DNA from: Io17-Chloro-G2 sp965226825 | GTDB lineage: Bacteria > Chloroflexota > Dehalococcoidia > Lucifugimonadales > UBA3495 | Length of the DNA stretch: 64,000 nt | Reading direction: 5' to 3' | Assembly (NCBI GenBank): GCA_965226825.1 | Contig: CBDDED010000003.1 | Location: 1,426,001-1,490,000 of the forward strand | In this document: piece by piece, positions 33,989 through 42,332 of the stretch | Numbering within the stretch: the stretch's first letter is position 1 | Layout: each line of letters opens with the position of its first letter | Program-made: the position numbers and the translations under genes | The notes under the pieces: model-generated | The model's database searches: none | What the model saw: the letters and a program-made list of their open reading frames with translations, nothing else | Told to the model about the DNA's origin: nothing

Positions 33989-35392
33989 ATGGACCGCAAC
34001 GAAATCCCATTCCTGCCCGTTTCCCAGTTAGCCGCGTTGATCAAAGACCGGAGCCTGTCCCCGGTGGACGTGGTGGAGAGCTACCTGGACCGCATCGATT
34101 CCCTGAACGGCCAGCTGTACGCCTACCTCACGGTTTGCCGGGATGAAGCCCTCCAGGCCGCCAGGGAATCGGAAGCAGCCTTGGAGCGGGGAGAATACTT
34201 GGGGCCGATGCACGGCGTTCCGGTGGCGGTCAAGGACCAGCTGAACACCGCCGGAATTCGGACAACTTCCGGCACCCCAATCTTTAACGATTTCATCCCC
34301 GACAATGACGCCACGGTGGTCGCCAGACTCAAAGCGGCCGGCGCAATACTGATGGGCAAACTGAACATGACCGAGTTTGGCACCACCAGCCTGTCCCATG
34401 CTTTTGACACAGCCCGCAACCCCTGGGACCTGGAGCGTTTCACCGGGGGTTCCAGCAGCGGGTCCGGCGGCGCCACCGCGGCTTTCCTGTGCGCCGCGTC
34501 CCTGGGTGAAGACACCGGAGGTTCGGTGCGGGGCCCCGCCGCCTGGTGCGGGCTGGTAGGACTCAGGCCCACCTGGGGCCGGGTGAGCCGCTACGGATTG
34601 AGGCCGGGCATGTGGTCCATGGACACCATCGGCCCGCTGACCCGCACCGTGGAAGACTGCGCCATTACGCTCGGGGCCATTGCCGGCCGGGACCCCAATG
34701 ACCCCTACACCTGGGACGTTCCGGTGCCCGACTATGCCGCCGACCTGAACGGCAATCTGGCAGGGGTGAAGATCGGCCTGGTGCGGGAATTGCTGTACAC
34801 CGATCTTGTGGATGCCGAGGTACGGGAGGCCGTTTCCCGGGCGGCAGGGACACTGGCTGACCTGGGGGCAGAGGTGGAAGAGGTGTCGATTCCCCTTGCC
34901 AGCCACGCCAACACGATATCCAGCATCCTGAGAGTGGAAGCGCCGACCAATTACCGGGATTTGATCCGGGACCGGCTGCAGGAGATCAACCACGACAACC
35001 GGATCTCCTACCTGACGTGGAGCCTGACGCCGGCGCTGGCTTACTACAAGGCGTTGAAGCTGAGGGAGATGCTGCGGCAGCAGGTATTGGCGGCACTCAC
35101 CCAGCACAATGTCCTGGTGATGCCGACGATGGGAATAGCGGCGCCCAAGGTCGAACCGGACCCGGTCATCGACGCCAAGGAGAATGCCAACCGCAACCGT
35201 TCGGGTCTGACCACCACTTTCAGCTTGGCCAGTTCACCTGCGCTTAGCCTTTGCTGCGGTTTTACAGCATCCAATCTGCCCATCGGGCTGCAAATTGGCG
35301 GGCGCCCCTTCCACGAACAAACCGTGTTCAACGTCGCCTATGGCTATCAGCAAAACACCGACTGGCATACCATGAGGCCCCCGATCGGGTAG
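33989..35392 (+). CDS. Amidase signature family enzyme, paralogue of the 9.8-kb amidase
   Basis: 467 residues, collinear with the protein at 9756 from the first residues (IPFLPVSQLAALI) to the C terminus (QQNTDWHTMRPPIG). Triad residues are K82 (AVKDQ), the cis-Ser in GGSSSGSGG (S155-S157) and S179 in GEDTGGSVRGPA. Here the Ser loop begins with the canonical GGSS, unlike its paralogue. It converges with the amidohydrolase gene at 35429, only 36 bp apart. The likely role is hydrolysis of small amides; GatA function is unlikely without GatB and GatC nearby. Confidence 0.87.
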   Translation: MDRNEIPFLPVSQLAALIKDRSLSPVDVVESYLDRIDSLNGQLYAYLTVCRDEALQAARESEAALERGEYLGPMHGVPVAVKDQLNTAGIRTTSGTPIFNDFIPDNDATVVARLKAAGAILMGKLNMTEFGTTSLSHAFDTARNPWDLERFTGGSSSGSGGATAAFLCAASLGEDTGGSVRGPAAWCGLVGLRPTWGRVSRYGLRPGMWSMDTIGPLTRTVEDCAITLGAIAGRDPNDPYTWDVPVPDYAADLNGNLAGVKIGLVRELLYTDLVDAEVREAVSRAAGTLADLGAEVEEVSIPLASHANTISSILRVEAPTNYRDLIRDRLQEINHDNRISYLTWSLTPALAYYKALKLREMLRQQVLAALTQHNVLVMPTMGIAAPKVEPDPVIDAKENANRNRSGLTTTFSLASSPALSLCCGFTASNLPIGLQIGGRPFHEQTVFNVAYGYQQNTDWHTMRPPIG

Positions 35393-35428
35393 GAAAACTA
35401 GCCGGTATTGGCGGCCGGGCCGTGGGGG

Positions 35429-36622
35429 CTACAGCACCCGCCGCCCTCCCAAGAACACGGCCCAGACGTTGCGCAAAGCCGAAGGGTCCGAATGCGGGTC
35501 ACCATCCACCAAAACCATATCGGCGCGCTTGCCCACCTCTATGGTCCCGGTCAAGTCCAGGATACCCAGTAGATCCGCGGCAACACGGGTCGATGCCTCC
35601 AAGGCAGCTTGAGGGCTCATGCCCGCCTGTACCATCAGCTCTATCTCCCGAGCGACGAAACCGTGGCGCACCGGCGAGCCACCGGCGTCGGTCCCGGTGG
35701 CTATTTTCACCCCGGCCGCCATCGCCCGTTTGAAGCTCGCCAGGGAATTTTCCTTCCGTTCCAAATTGTCGGTGACCTGGTCCCGGGAAGCCCCGTCCCG
35801 GGCGTCCATGCGCTCCCGGATATCCCAGGTGGAAAAGGTCGGCACCAGGTAAGTTCCCTGTCTGGCCATAAGGGAGACGGTTTCCTCTTCCAGATGGATA
35901 CCGTGTTCGATTGAGTCTATTCCGGCCTCCACGGCCTGCCGGCTGGCTTCGAAGCCGATGCAATGGGCGGCGATTTTCAGGCCACCGCCGTGGGCTGTAC
36001 GCGCCGCGGCGGCCAGGACTTCGGGGCCCAAGCTACCGTAATACTCGCCGTCGGGCCGGCGGCCATTGGCGCCAACCTTGATCAACCCGGCGCCCATCTC
36101 GATCTGCTCCTGGATGGCCATGACCATGTCCTCCATGGTCTCCACGCGCCGGCTGAGCCGGGTGCCCACGCCGGGAACCCAGGTGGTGCCCGGAAAGGAT
36201 AGCCATTCGCCGGAAGCAACGATTCGTGGACCCAACACCGCGCCCGACGCAGTTTCGCGGGCAACGCGGATGGTGACCCCATAAGGAGAACCCACGTCAC
36301 GGGCCGAGGTCACTCCGGACATCAGCGCTCTCCGGGCATTGCCGGCCACCATCAGGGCATAGCCTTCCGGGGTGTCGCTACGGTTCCGCTCGGTGTTGAC
36401 GGGACCGCCATCGCCGGCAAAATGCTCGTGGCAGTCCATCAGCCCGGGGATCAAAGTAAGGCCATCGCCGTTGATGTCCTCGTGGTGCAGGAGTCTTGCC
36501 GGCCTGGCGGTCTCCTCTCCGATCCAACTGATCGCGCCATTGGCGACCTCCACGCTGACCCGCGGCGCCGGCGCAGAACCCGTGCCATCGATTAGCCGCG
36601 CATTACGAATTACCAGGTCCAT
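35429..36622 (-). CDS. Metal-dependent amidohydrolase (imidazolonepropionase/prolidase-like)
   Basis: 397 residues of the cyclic amidohydrolase superfamily. Metal sites are H65 and H67 (IPGLMDCHEH), a possible bridging Lys in LIKVGANG, His in KIAAHCIG and SIEHGIHL, and Asp in TGTDAGG. The small beta-sandwich is formed by the N terminus (LVIRNARLIDGTG) and C terminus (GTIEVGKRADMVLVDGDP). Related enzymes cleave Xaa-Pro or Xaa-Arg dipeptides, imidazolonepropionate or organophosphates. GGGAGG precedes the ATG. It lies 96 bp downstream of the AMDase/maleate-isomerase-like gene on the same strand and is probably cotranscribed with it. Confidence 0.87.
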   Translation of the reverse strand: MDLVIRNARLIDGTGSAPAPRVSVEVANGAISWIGEETARPARLLHHEDINGDGLTLIPGLMDCHEHFAGDGGPVNTERNRSDTPEGYALMVAGNARRALMSGVTSARDVGSPYGVTIRVARETASGAVLGPRIVASGEWLSFPGTTWVPGVGTRLSRRVETMEDMVMAIQEQIEMGAGLIKVGANGRRPDGEYYGSLGPEVLAAAARTAHGGGLKIAAHCIGFEASRQAVEAGIDSIEHGIHLEEETVSLMARQGTYLVPTFSTWDIRERMDARDGASRDQVTDNLERKENSLASFKRAMAAGVKIATGTDAGGSPVRHGFVAREIELMVQAGMSPQAALEASTRVAADLLGILDLTGTIEVGKRADMVLVDGDPHSDPSALRNVWAVFLGGRRVL

Positions 36623-36700
36623 GGCAACCTCCCAGCCTTTACCGGCCGTGTTGTTGAGATATCAAGGTGAACCAAAAGAAGGCCATAACCGATGTTGCAT

Positions 36701-36734
36701 GTCAGAACTCCCGGAGCGTCAGAACTCCCGGAGC
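36701..36734. repeat. 17-bp tandem duplication of the racemase-like gene 3' end
   Basis: GTCAGAACTCCCGGAGC occurs twice in a row (36701-36717, 36718-36734). The second copy contains the last codons and stop of the minus-strand gene ending at 36719; the first repeats that end just outside the gene. Confidence 0.7.
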
Positions 36735-37471
36735 AACGTTCCGAAGCCATGCAACTGGTCCGAAATATCATTGTCCCGGAGGGCCATCCACCAAATGGCG
36801 GCGTTGATCGAAATAACCGGCTTGCCCAGCCAGCGCTCGGCCTCATCGGCAAGGCGCACCATGTTCAGGTCGGTGCCGCACTGGACAATGGCCTCAACCT
36901 CCGGGGAGTTGACCGCCAACAGGGCCTCCCGGCACTCGTCCACCGTAACATGAGCGATGGAAACCGGTGTGGGGCATTGGAGGTCCTTTTGAGCCGACAC
37001 TTCAAATCCGGCCTCGGTAAAGAATTGGACCACGTGGGCGCTGGTCGCAGGCCAGTAGGGCGTAAGCACACCGAGTCGCTTTACGCCCAACAGTTTAAGC
37101 GCCTTATCGCAAGCCTCCGCCCCATTGGCCATCCCCAGGCCACCGCTATACTCCTGCATCTGCGCCTTCCAGCGGCGGTTGCCCTCTACACCGCCGACAA
37201 ATGTCGGCGCGCTCATTCCCATTACCATGTAGTCAGGCTCGGCGGTTAGGACTCTTTCGATCGTGGGCTTCATCTCAGCGGCCAGGCTTCCCTGACGCCG
37301 ACCGGCCTCAACCGGGTCTTCGTTGTCGCGCCTGGAGTTATTCATCAGGATTCGGCTGATGTGCGCCGTGACTCCCGGCACCGCCATCATGTAGAAGTCG
37401 GGCTCCACGACGGTGTTGGTGCTGGGCGCCAGCACCCCGAATTTTTTCCGCCAACCGATAACGTCCGGCAT
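36719..37471 (-). CDS. Arylmalonate decarboxylase / maleate isomerase / Asp-Glu racemase family protein
   Basis: 250 residues. The opening FGVLAPSTNTVVEPDFY is the substrate-carboxylate loop of the maleate isomerase and arylmalonate decarboxylase branch. The first catalytic cysteine position is MGMSAPT (about 84-90), with no cysteine, whereas the second, C198 in AIVQCGTDL, is present. A single active cysteine in the second half is the AMDase arrangement; maleate isomerases and racemases need two. A decarboxylase is thus favoured over an isomerase, but this is inference. GAGGAG precedes the ATG. The amidohydrolase at 35429 follows in the same direction. Confidence 0.8.
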   Translation of the reverse strand: MPDVIGWRKKFGVLAPSTNTVVEPDFYMMAVPGVTAHISRILMNNSRRDNEDPVEAGRRQGSLAAEMKPTIERVLTAEPDYMVMGMSAPTFVGGVEGNRRWKAQMQEYSGGLGMANGAEACDKALKLLGVKRLGVLTPYWPATSAHVVQFFTEAGFEVSAQKDLQCPTPVSIAHVTVDECREALLAVNSPEVEAIVQCGTDLNMVRLADEAERWLGKPVISINAAIWWMALRDNDISDQLHGFGTLLREF

Positions 37472-37977
37472 GGTTGTCTCCTCAATGCAGCATGATCCCC
37501 AAGGTTCAGATTGTAGGCGTGAGCCGGGCGGGCGTCAAAAGAGACGACTGGAGCAACCTTGCCTTCGGCAACGCAGGTAGGAAACTGTCGGGACGGGCTG
37601 CGGGATGCGCCAGGCACCTCGAAGTTATTCTCACGGCAGTGGGGATTCGGAACATGCTCGTGAAGAGCAAGGCTTATCTACACCTACTGCCGGTACCGTC
37701 TTACCGTTACCGCGTCCCCGGCCTAGTCGAATGCCAAAAAGGGCTCTGGATTCCCGTTGCGACGAGAATGACGGGCGGGGGGGGGGCGTAGGCCGCCGTC
37801 GGTCCACTCCCTTGCTAGGCAGATAGGGCCTGCGTGGATGGGGTTGCTGAGGTGTCACGGGGAAGGCTCCAAAACTGGGCCCAAAGCGGGCCAGCGTTGG
37901 CGTGGGTCAAAGAATTGCAATTGGTGAGGGCAACGTTCGCATATCCGGATTCATACCGCTACAATGCCTCGGGCGCA
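37472..37977. other. Intergenic region with a fragment of the dispersed repeat
   Basis: Around 37739-37775 AGGGCTCTGGATTCCCGTTG is followed by CGACGAGAATGACGGG, the internal segment of the MITE-like elements, without terminal repeats. A run of nine G follows. The rest holds no supported gene; the frame leading into the MFS gene is open here but does not look like protein. Confidence 0.5.
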
Positions 37978-39465
37978 ATGATTAAATCGGCAAGAAATCA
38001 TCCTAACTACAAATGGTGGGCCTTCGGAGCCGTTGAGATCGGGAACGTCTCATCGTCGTTGACCCACAGCAGCGCCATAGTGGCCCTGCCCTCGGTGGCC
38101 CTGCACTTTCAAACCGATCTGCCAACAGTTCAGTGGATAATCCTTGCCGAGGTCCTGGCCACCAGCGCCCTGCTCCTGCCCATGGGCCGGCTTTCCGACA
38201 TAATCGGCCGCAAGCAAGTCTACATGGCAGGGTTGGCGACGTTCGCAGTGGGCGGGGCGCTGGCCGGGACCGCGGCCAACATGACCACGATGATCATCGC
38301 GATGCTGATTCAAGGCTGCGGCGCAGCGATGATTCAGGGCATCGGCATGGCTCTGGTGGCCTCTTTATTCCCCGCGAACGAGCGCGGCAAGGGCCTGGGG
38401 GCTCACATGAGCGCGATCGGCGCCGGGGCGGTGGTCGGGCCGGCGTTGGGCGGGCTGATGATCGCCGTGTTCGGCTGGCGGGCCGTGTTCTTTATTCCCG
38501 TGCCCATGTCCATAATTGCCACCGCGGTGTCGGTGGCAATCCTGCACGGCAACGTTTTCAACCGGGACACCCAACGGCCTCAGTTTGACTGGTTGGGCGC
38601 CTTTCTGTGCGCCAGCGCCCTGGTGGCCCTTCTTCTGGCGATGACCCACGGTTATCGCGCCGGACTCACATCACCGCTTATGGCGGGCGCTTCGGCAGGA
38701 TTCGTTTTCTTCCTGGCCACGTTCATCTGGTGGCAATTACGCACCGCCTCGCCATTGTTAGACCTTAAGCTTTTCCGTCGGCCCGTGTTTGCGTTGGGAG
38801 TGTCGGCCGGATTCTTAACATTTGTGGGCGGCACCTCGGTGCGCTTCCTGATGCCTTTCTACCTTCAGACCATTATTGGATTCACGCCGGCACAGGTAGG
38901 ACTGATCATGGTGCCAAACGCCCTGTGCATCATCGCCCTGGGACCGCTCAGCGGACGCCTGTCCGACCGATACGGTTTTAGGAAGTTCACGGTGGGGGGA
39001 CTGGCAATCTCCACGGTTGGGATGCTTCTTCTGGTTGGAGCCAACCAGAGCACTCACCTGGCGTTGTTGATTGCCGCGATGGTGCTGCAGAGCGGCGGAA
39101 TGGGGATATTCTTCTCCCCAAACAACAGTTCCATACTCAGCGGCGTTGAAAGGACCAGGTATGGCATTGTTTCCGCATTGGTGGGACTCACCCGAAACTC
39201 CGGCAACTTGATAGGCATCGCGGTGCCCACTGCCATTGTCACGGTGGTCATGGCTTCCATGGGCTACCCGCCCAGTCTTACCGCGGCCGCCGATGGCCCG
39301 CACGCCTTTGTGGCAGGGATGCGGATGGCTTTCCTGGTACAGGCAGTCCTGCTCGTATTGGCAATGCTTATGTCATACAAACGGGTACAAGGAGGAACGC
39401 CGGATCCAGCAGGGGTGGAGGCGTCGCCTGCAGCAGAGACGACCACCCGCAGACCGTCGAATTGA
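37978..39465 (+). CDS. MFS transporter, DHA2 (EmrB/QacA-like) drug:proton antiporter type
   Basis: About 495 residues from the ATG at 37978, chosen because the first helix follows soon after; no clear ribosome site decides it. Features: the motif D1-like ALPSVALHFQTDLPTVQWI, motif A GRLSDIIGRKQVY, motif C-like GAGAVVGPALGGLM and about 14 hydrophobic segments with a repeat of motif A in the second half (GRLSDRYGFRKF). This is the 14-helix DHA2 arrangement for export of drugs or metabolites by proton exchange. The tail is hydrophilic. It stands alone, with a terminator after it. Confidence 0.85.
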   Translation: MIKSARNHPNYKWWAFGAVEIGNVSSSLTHSSAIVALPSVALHFQTDLPTVQWIILAEVLATSALLLPMGRLSDIIGRKQVYMAGLATFAVGGALAGTAANMTTMIIAMLIQGCGAAMIQGIGMALVASLFPANERGKGLGAHMSAIGAGAVVGPALGGLMIAVFGWRAVFFIPVPMSIIATAVSVAILHGNVFNRDTQRPQFDWLGAFLCASALVALLLAMTHGYRAGLTSPLMAGASAGFVFFLATFIWWQLRTASPLLDLKLFRRPVFALGVSAGFLTFVGGTSVRFLMPFYLQTIIGFTPAQVGLIMVPNALCIIALGPLSGRLSDRYGFRKFTVGGLAISTVGMLLLVGANQSTHLALLIAAMVLQSGGMGIFFSPNNSSILSGVERTRYGIVSALVGLTRNSGNLIGIAVPTAIVTVVMASMGYPPSLTAAADGPHAFVAGMRMAFLVQAVLLVLAMLMSYKRVQGGTPDPAGVEASPAAETTTRRPSN

Positions 39466-39564
39466 TGGGTGATTGAGAACCCTCCGCCAACCTGCCGGTG
39501 GATGCGGCAAGGCTCCAACCACAGCCATTCCAGTTTTAGCGGTAATTGCTGGACTGGGAAATCA

Positions 39565-39595
39565 AAAGGCCCCCGGACGAAAACCGGGGGCCTTT
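39565..39595. terminator. Bidirectional terminator between the MFS and NHL genes
   Basis: A perfect 12-bp stem AAAGGCCCCCGG / CCGGGGGCCTTT with loop ACGAAAA, between the convergent genes ending at 39465 (+) and 39619 (-). Confidence 0.9.
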
Positions 39596-39618
39596 ATCGG
39601 TCTGGGTCTGTTAGCGGG

Positions 39619-40782
39619 TCAGATGTTGTACTGCGGGTCCTTGTAAGAGCGGTCCTTCTCGTAAATTTGAATCCGGTTGCGCCAGGTGTCTACGATAATC
39701 AGCCTGTTGGCGGCCTGATCGAAAACGCAACTTGTGGGCATCCTTAAGTACCGCTCAGTCTCAGGGTTTTTGGCGCGCAACCGGGCGCTCGCGACGTCCG
39801 GATTTACCGACACCGTGCGCTCGGCCCATGGCCCCAAGCCATGAGCGTCGCCCCTGATCACCGATATGGGCTTGGTGTCGCCATCGAAGATAACTACGCG
39901 GTTGTTCATCCAATCCGCCACGTAAACGTCTCCGTCGCCGTCCACCGCTACGTCGGTGGGATGGTTCAGGTCGTTGGGGTTCACCGGCACCCGGGCGGAA
40001 AGCACATGTTCGTAGGGAGTGCTGCCGTCAGGGGAGACGCCGGTCCGCTTTTCGGAGCCGAAGGTGAGAAGGTGTTCCCCATCGGGGCTGAACTTCTGGA
40101 CGCGATGGTTGTTCCAATCGGCGATGTAGAGATCGCCGTTGTTGTCCACGGTGATTCCCCAGGGCATGTCCAACTCCCCGGGGCCGTCTCCCTTGACGCC
40201 GAATGAACTGATGTACTCGCCGTCCTTGGTGAATTTCTGGATGCGGCTGTCCAGGCTGTTGACCACCAGCAGGTTGCCTTCCAGGTCAAAGGCTAGGCCT
40301 GACGGACCCGTTAGTTTGCCTTCCTGATAACTCGGGGCCTCGTCTCTCAGGGAAATCTTCTGAGCTGATGCCGGCTCGGCGGGGTCCCAGTTCAGGCGCT
40401 CCACGTCATGGGGTGGTTCGCCCCAGGTCTTCAGGAGCTTGCCTTCACTGTCAAAAACGGTGATGCGGTTGAGCCATTCGTCGGCGGCATAGACGTTCTC
40501 GTCCGCATCCAACGCTACGGAAGTGAGCCAAACGAATTCCCCGCTGCCTTCGCCGCCCCGACCGAAATCCCCAATGAAGTCATGGTCGGAGTTGGTCTTG
40601 GTGATGCGGACATATTTATTCCAACCCCAGGGCGTTGCGCCCCGGCTGCCGACGTATATGGCTCCCGAGGGAGCGGCTGCCGCGGTGATCGGCTGGCTGA
40701 AACCGGCGCCCATCGCGTTGGAACGACCGATATACTGAAGGTACCGCCAACAACGACCGGCGGCTACTGTTATCTGCGCCAT
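39619..40782 (-). CDS. NHL-repeat beta-propeller protein, paralogue of the 14.8-kb gene
   Basis: 387 residues with NHL cores such as YAADEWLNRITVF, VVNSLDSRIQKF, YIADWNNHRVQKF, YVADWMNNRVVIF and a closing IIVDTWRNRIQIY. This predicts a six-bladed propeller. No signal peptide. AGGAGGGG lies upstream of the ATG. It follows a DUF1800 gene by 89 bp in the same direction, as its paralogue does in the other cluster, but the DUF1501 gene is missing here. The homologous N-terminal strand region and the repeat order support common ancestry of the clusters. Confidence 0.87.
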   Translation of the reverse strand: MAQITVAAGRCWRYLQYIGRSNAMGAGFSQPITAAAAPSGAIYVGSRGATPWGWNKYVRITKTNSDHDFIGDFGRGGEGSGEFVWLTSVALDADENVYAADEWLNRITVFDSEGKLLKTWGEPPHDVERLNWDPAEPASAQKISLRDEAPSYQEGKLTGPSGLAFDLEGNLLVVNSLDSRIQKFTKDGEYISSFGVKGDGPGELDMPWGITVDNNGDLYIADWNNHRVQKFSPDGEHLLTFGSEKRTGVSPDGSTPYEHVLSARVPVNPNDLNHPTDVAVDGDGDVYVADWMNNRVVIFDGDTKPISVIRGDAHGLGPWAERTVSVNPDVASARLRAKNPETERYLRMPTSCVFDQAANRLIIVDTWRNRIQIYEKDRSYKDPQYNI

Positions 40783-40871
40783 GTGTGACCCCTCCTACCT
40801 TGGAGTTGCTGGAGTTGTTTTAGTCGTTGGTATCCGGGCCCGTTCGCACCGGAAAGCGGCCCCAAAGCATT

Positions 40872-42272
40872 CTAGCCAAACTGGTACTCGGTGGTGGCGC
40901 TGATGAGGGCCAACATTTCCCCCACCCGCTCCCCGGCGGCCCGTTCGTTACTCCAATCCAGGTTGCCTCCCGCGTTGGCGTGGACCATCAATTGTTGGCG
41001 GGTCTCATCGCCCAATTCCAGGAAGCCCATGTGGTCCAGGGACGCGTTGACCAGGTCGTCGGGCGTGGCGACTCCATCGGCCTTCATGTGGCCGATGATG
41101 GATTGGATGCCCGGCATGCTGGTGTCGGATACCTTGTCCGCCACGTAGTTGATCCGGGCCAGCAGAGAGCCGCTGTTGATCCACTCCTGCCCTGTGTACC
41201 AGCCTTCCACGCTGGGCGGGTCCAACAGGGCTTGACCCATGTAGCCGGTCTCCGGCGCAATGCTGGCCAGATTTGGCTCCGGGAATTGCAGGTTGCCGAT
41301 CATCCTGAGTGTGCCCACGACGACTTCCGCGGGGCTTTTGATCTTGGAGTAGCCAGCATTCTTGAAGAAGTCTGAATTGAACATGGTCCGCAACACCACG
41401 GTCATGTTGTATCCCGACTCCTCGAACGCTTTGATCATCACTTCGAGAGCGTCCTCATCGGGCGACGGTTCGATCGTCCAGGCCGGCACCTGAACGTCGT
41501 CGGCAACGAAAAAGTTGTACAGATGGCGGCAAATAAACCTGGACGTGGCCGGCTGCCGGACTATTATGTCAATAATGTCCTCGCCATCGAAGTTGCCGGT
41601 GTGACCCAGGAAGGTCTTCTCGGTTTCGTCGTGGTCCTCCTCCAGGTATTCAAACTGCCAGGGGAACCGGCCAAAGGGCGAGCGGGGCAGGTGGGGCTGG
41701 ATTGTCCAGCCGGTGAACGCCCGGGAGGCATCCCTCACGTCCACCTCGGTGTAATTGCTCACACCCATGGAAAACAGTTCCAGCAGTTCCCGGCCCCAGT
41801 TTTCGTTCACCGAGTCCCGGTGGTTCTCGTTGTTGTCCAACCAGAAGATCATCGCCGGGTTTTTGGCCAACTCCACCAGCAAGTCCCGGTAGTTACCAAG
41901 GCCATACTTGCGGAACATCACCAACTGCTCCATCATCTGGTCGCAATTGTCTATCTTGGAGTTGCCGGTGGCGAACACGTGATGCCAGAACAGCGCCATC
42001 TTTTCATGCAGGGGGCGCTTGGTGGTGATCATGTGGTACATCCAATTGAACTGGCCCGGGTTGGTGGTGGCGCCGGGCAACAGCGCTATGGGATGGTACC
42101 GCAATAGCACCGCGGTTTTACCGGCGGGCATCTCTTCCGGCGGGTCGATCAACTGCTCTACGGTGGCCTCATAGCCCTGGGCGGCCAGCATTTCCAGTTC
42201 TGCCTTGTCTGCGCCGAAACCGGCTCGGCGCATCAGGTGAGCGACCAGCGCCAAATCGTTCCTTTCGGACAT
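40872..42272 (-). CDS. DUF1800 family protein, second copy
   Basis: 466 residues from the ATG at 42272 with AGGAGG 7 nt before it. Blocks match the protein at 17093 throughout: LVAHLMRRAGFGAD, YEATVEQLIDP, FWHHVFATGNSKI, ENWGRELLELFSMGVSNYTE, SRAFTGWT, HLYNFFVADD, FNSDFFKNAGYSKIKSPAEVVVG. No signal peptide. Downstream is an NHL gene but no DUF1501 gene, so this cluster has lost, or never had, the partner. Upstream lie the tandem solute-binding lipoprotein genes in the same direction, 60 bp away. Confidence 0.9.
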   Translation of the reverse strand: MSERNDLALVAHLMRRAGFGADKAELEMLAAQGYEATVEQLIDPPEEMPAGKTAVLLRYHPIALLPGATTNPGQFNWMYHMITTKRPLHEKMALFWHHVFATGNSKIDNCDQMMEQLVMFRKYGLGNYRDLLVELAKNPAMIFWLDNNENHRDSVNENWGRELLELFSMGVSNYTEVDVRDASRAFTGWTIQPHLPRSPFGRFPWQFEYLEEDHDETEKTFLGHTGNFDGEDIIDIIVRQPATSRFICRHLYNFFVADDVQVPAWTIEPSPDEDALEVMIKAFEESGYNMTVVLRTMFNSDFFKNAGYSKIKSPAEVVVGTLRMIGNLQFPEPNLASIAPETGYMGQALLDPPSVEGWYTGQEWINSGSLLARINYVADKVSDTSMPGIQSIIGHMKADGVATPDDLVNASLDHMGFLELGDETRQQLMVHANAGGNLDWSNERAAGERVGEMLALISATTEYQFG

Positions 42273-42332
42273 TCTATCGCCTCCTAACACATTCCCGTGG
42301 TGCAAGACTCAAGCTGCGCCAGAGCGGAAACA

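Noticed and set aside
9756..35392. The two amidases as GatA of the tRNA amidotransferase
   Set aside because: No GatB or GatC nearby and two divergent paralogues in catabolic contexts; a small-molecule amidase is more likely.
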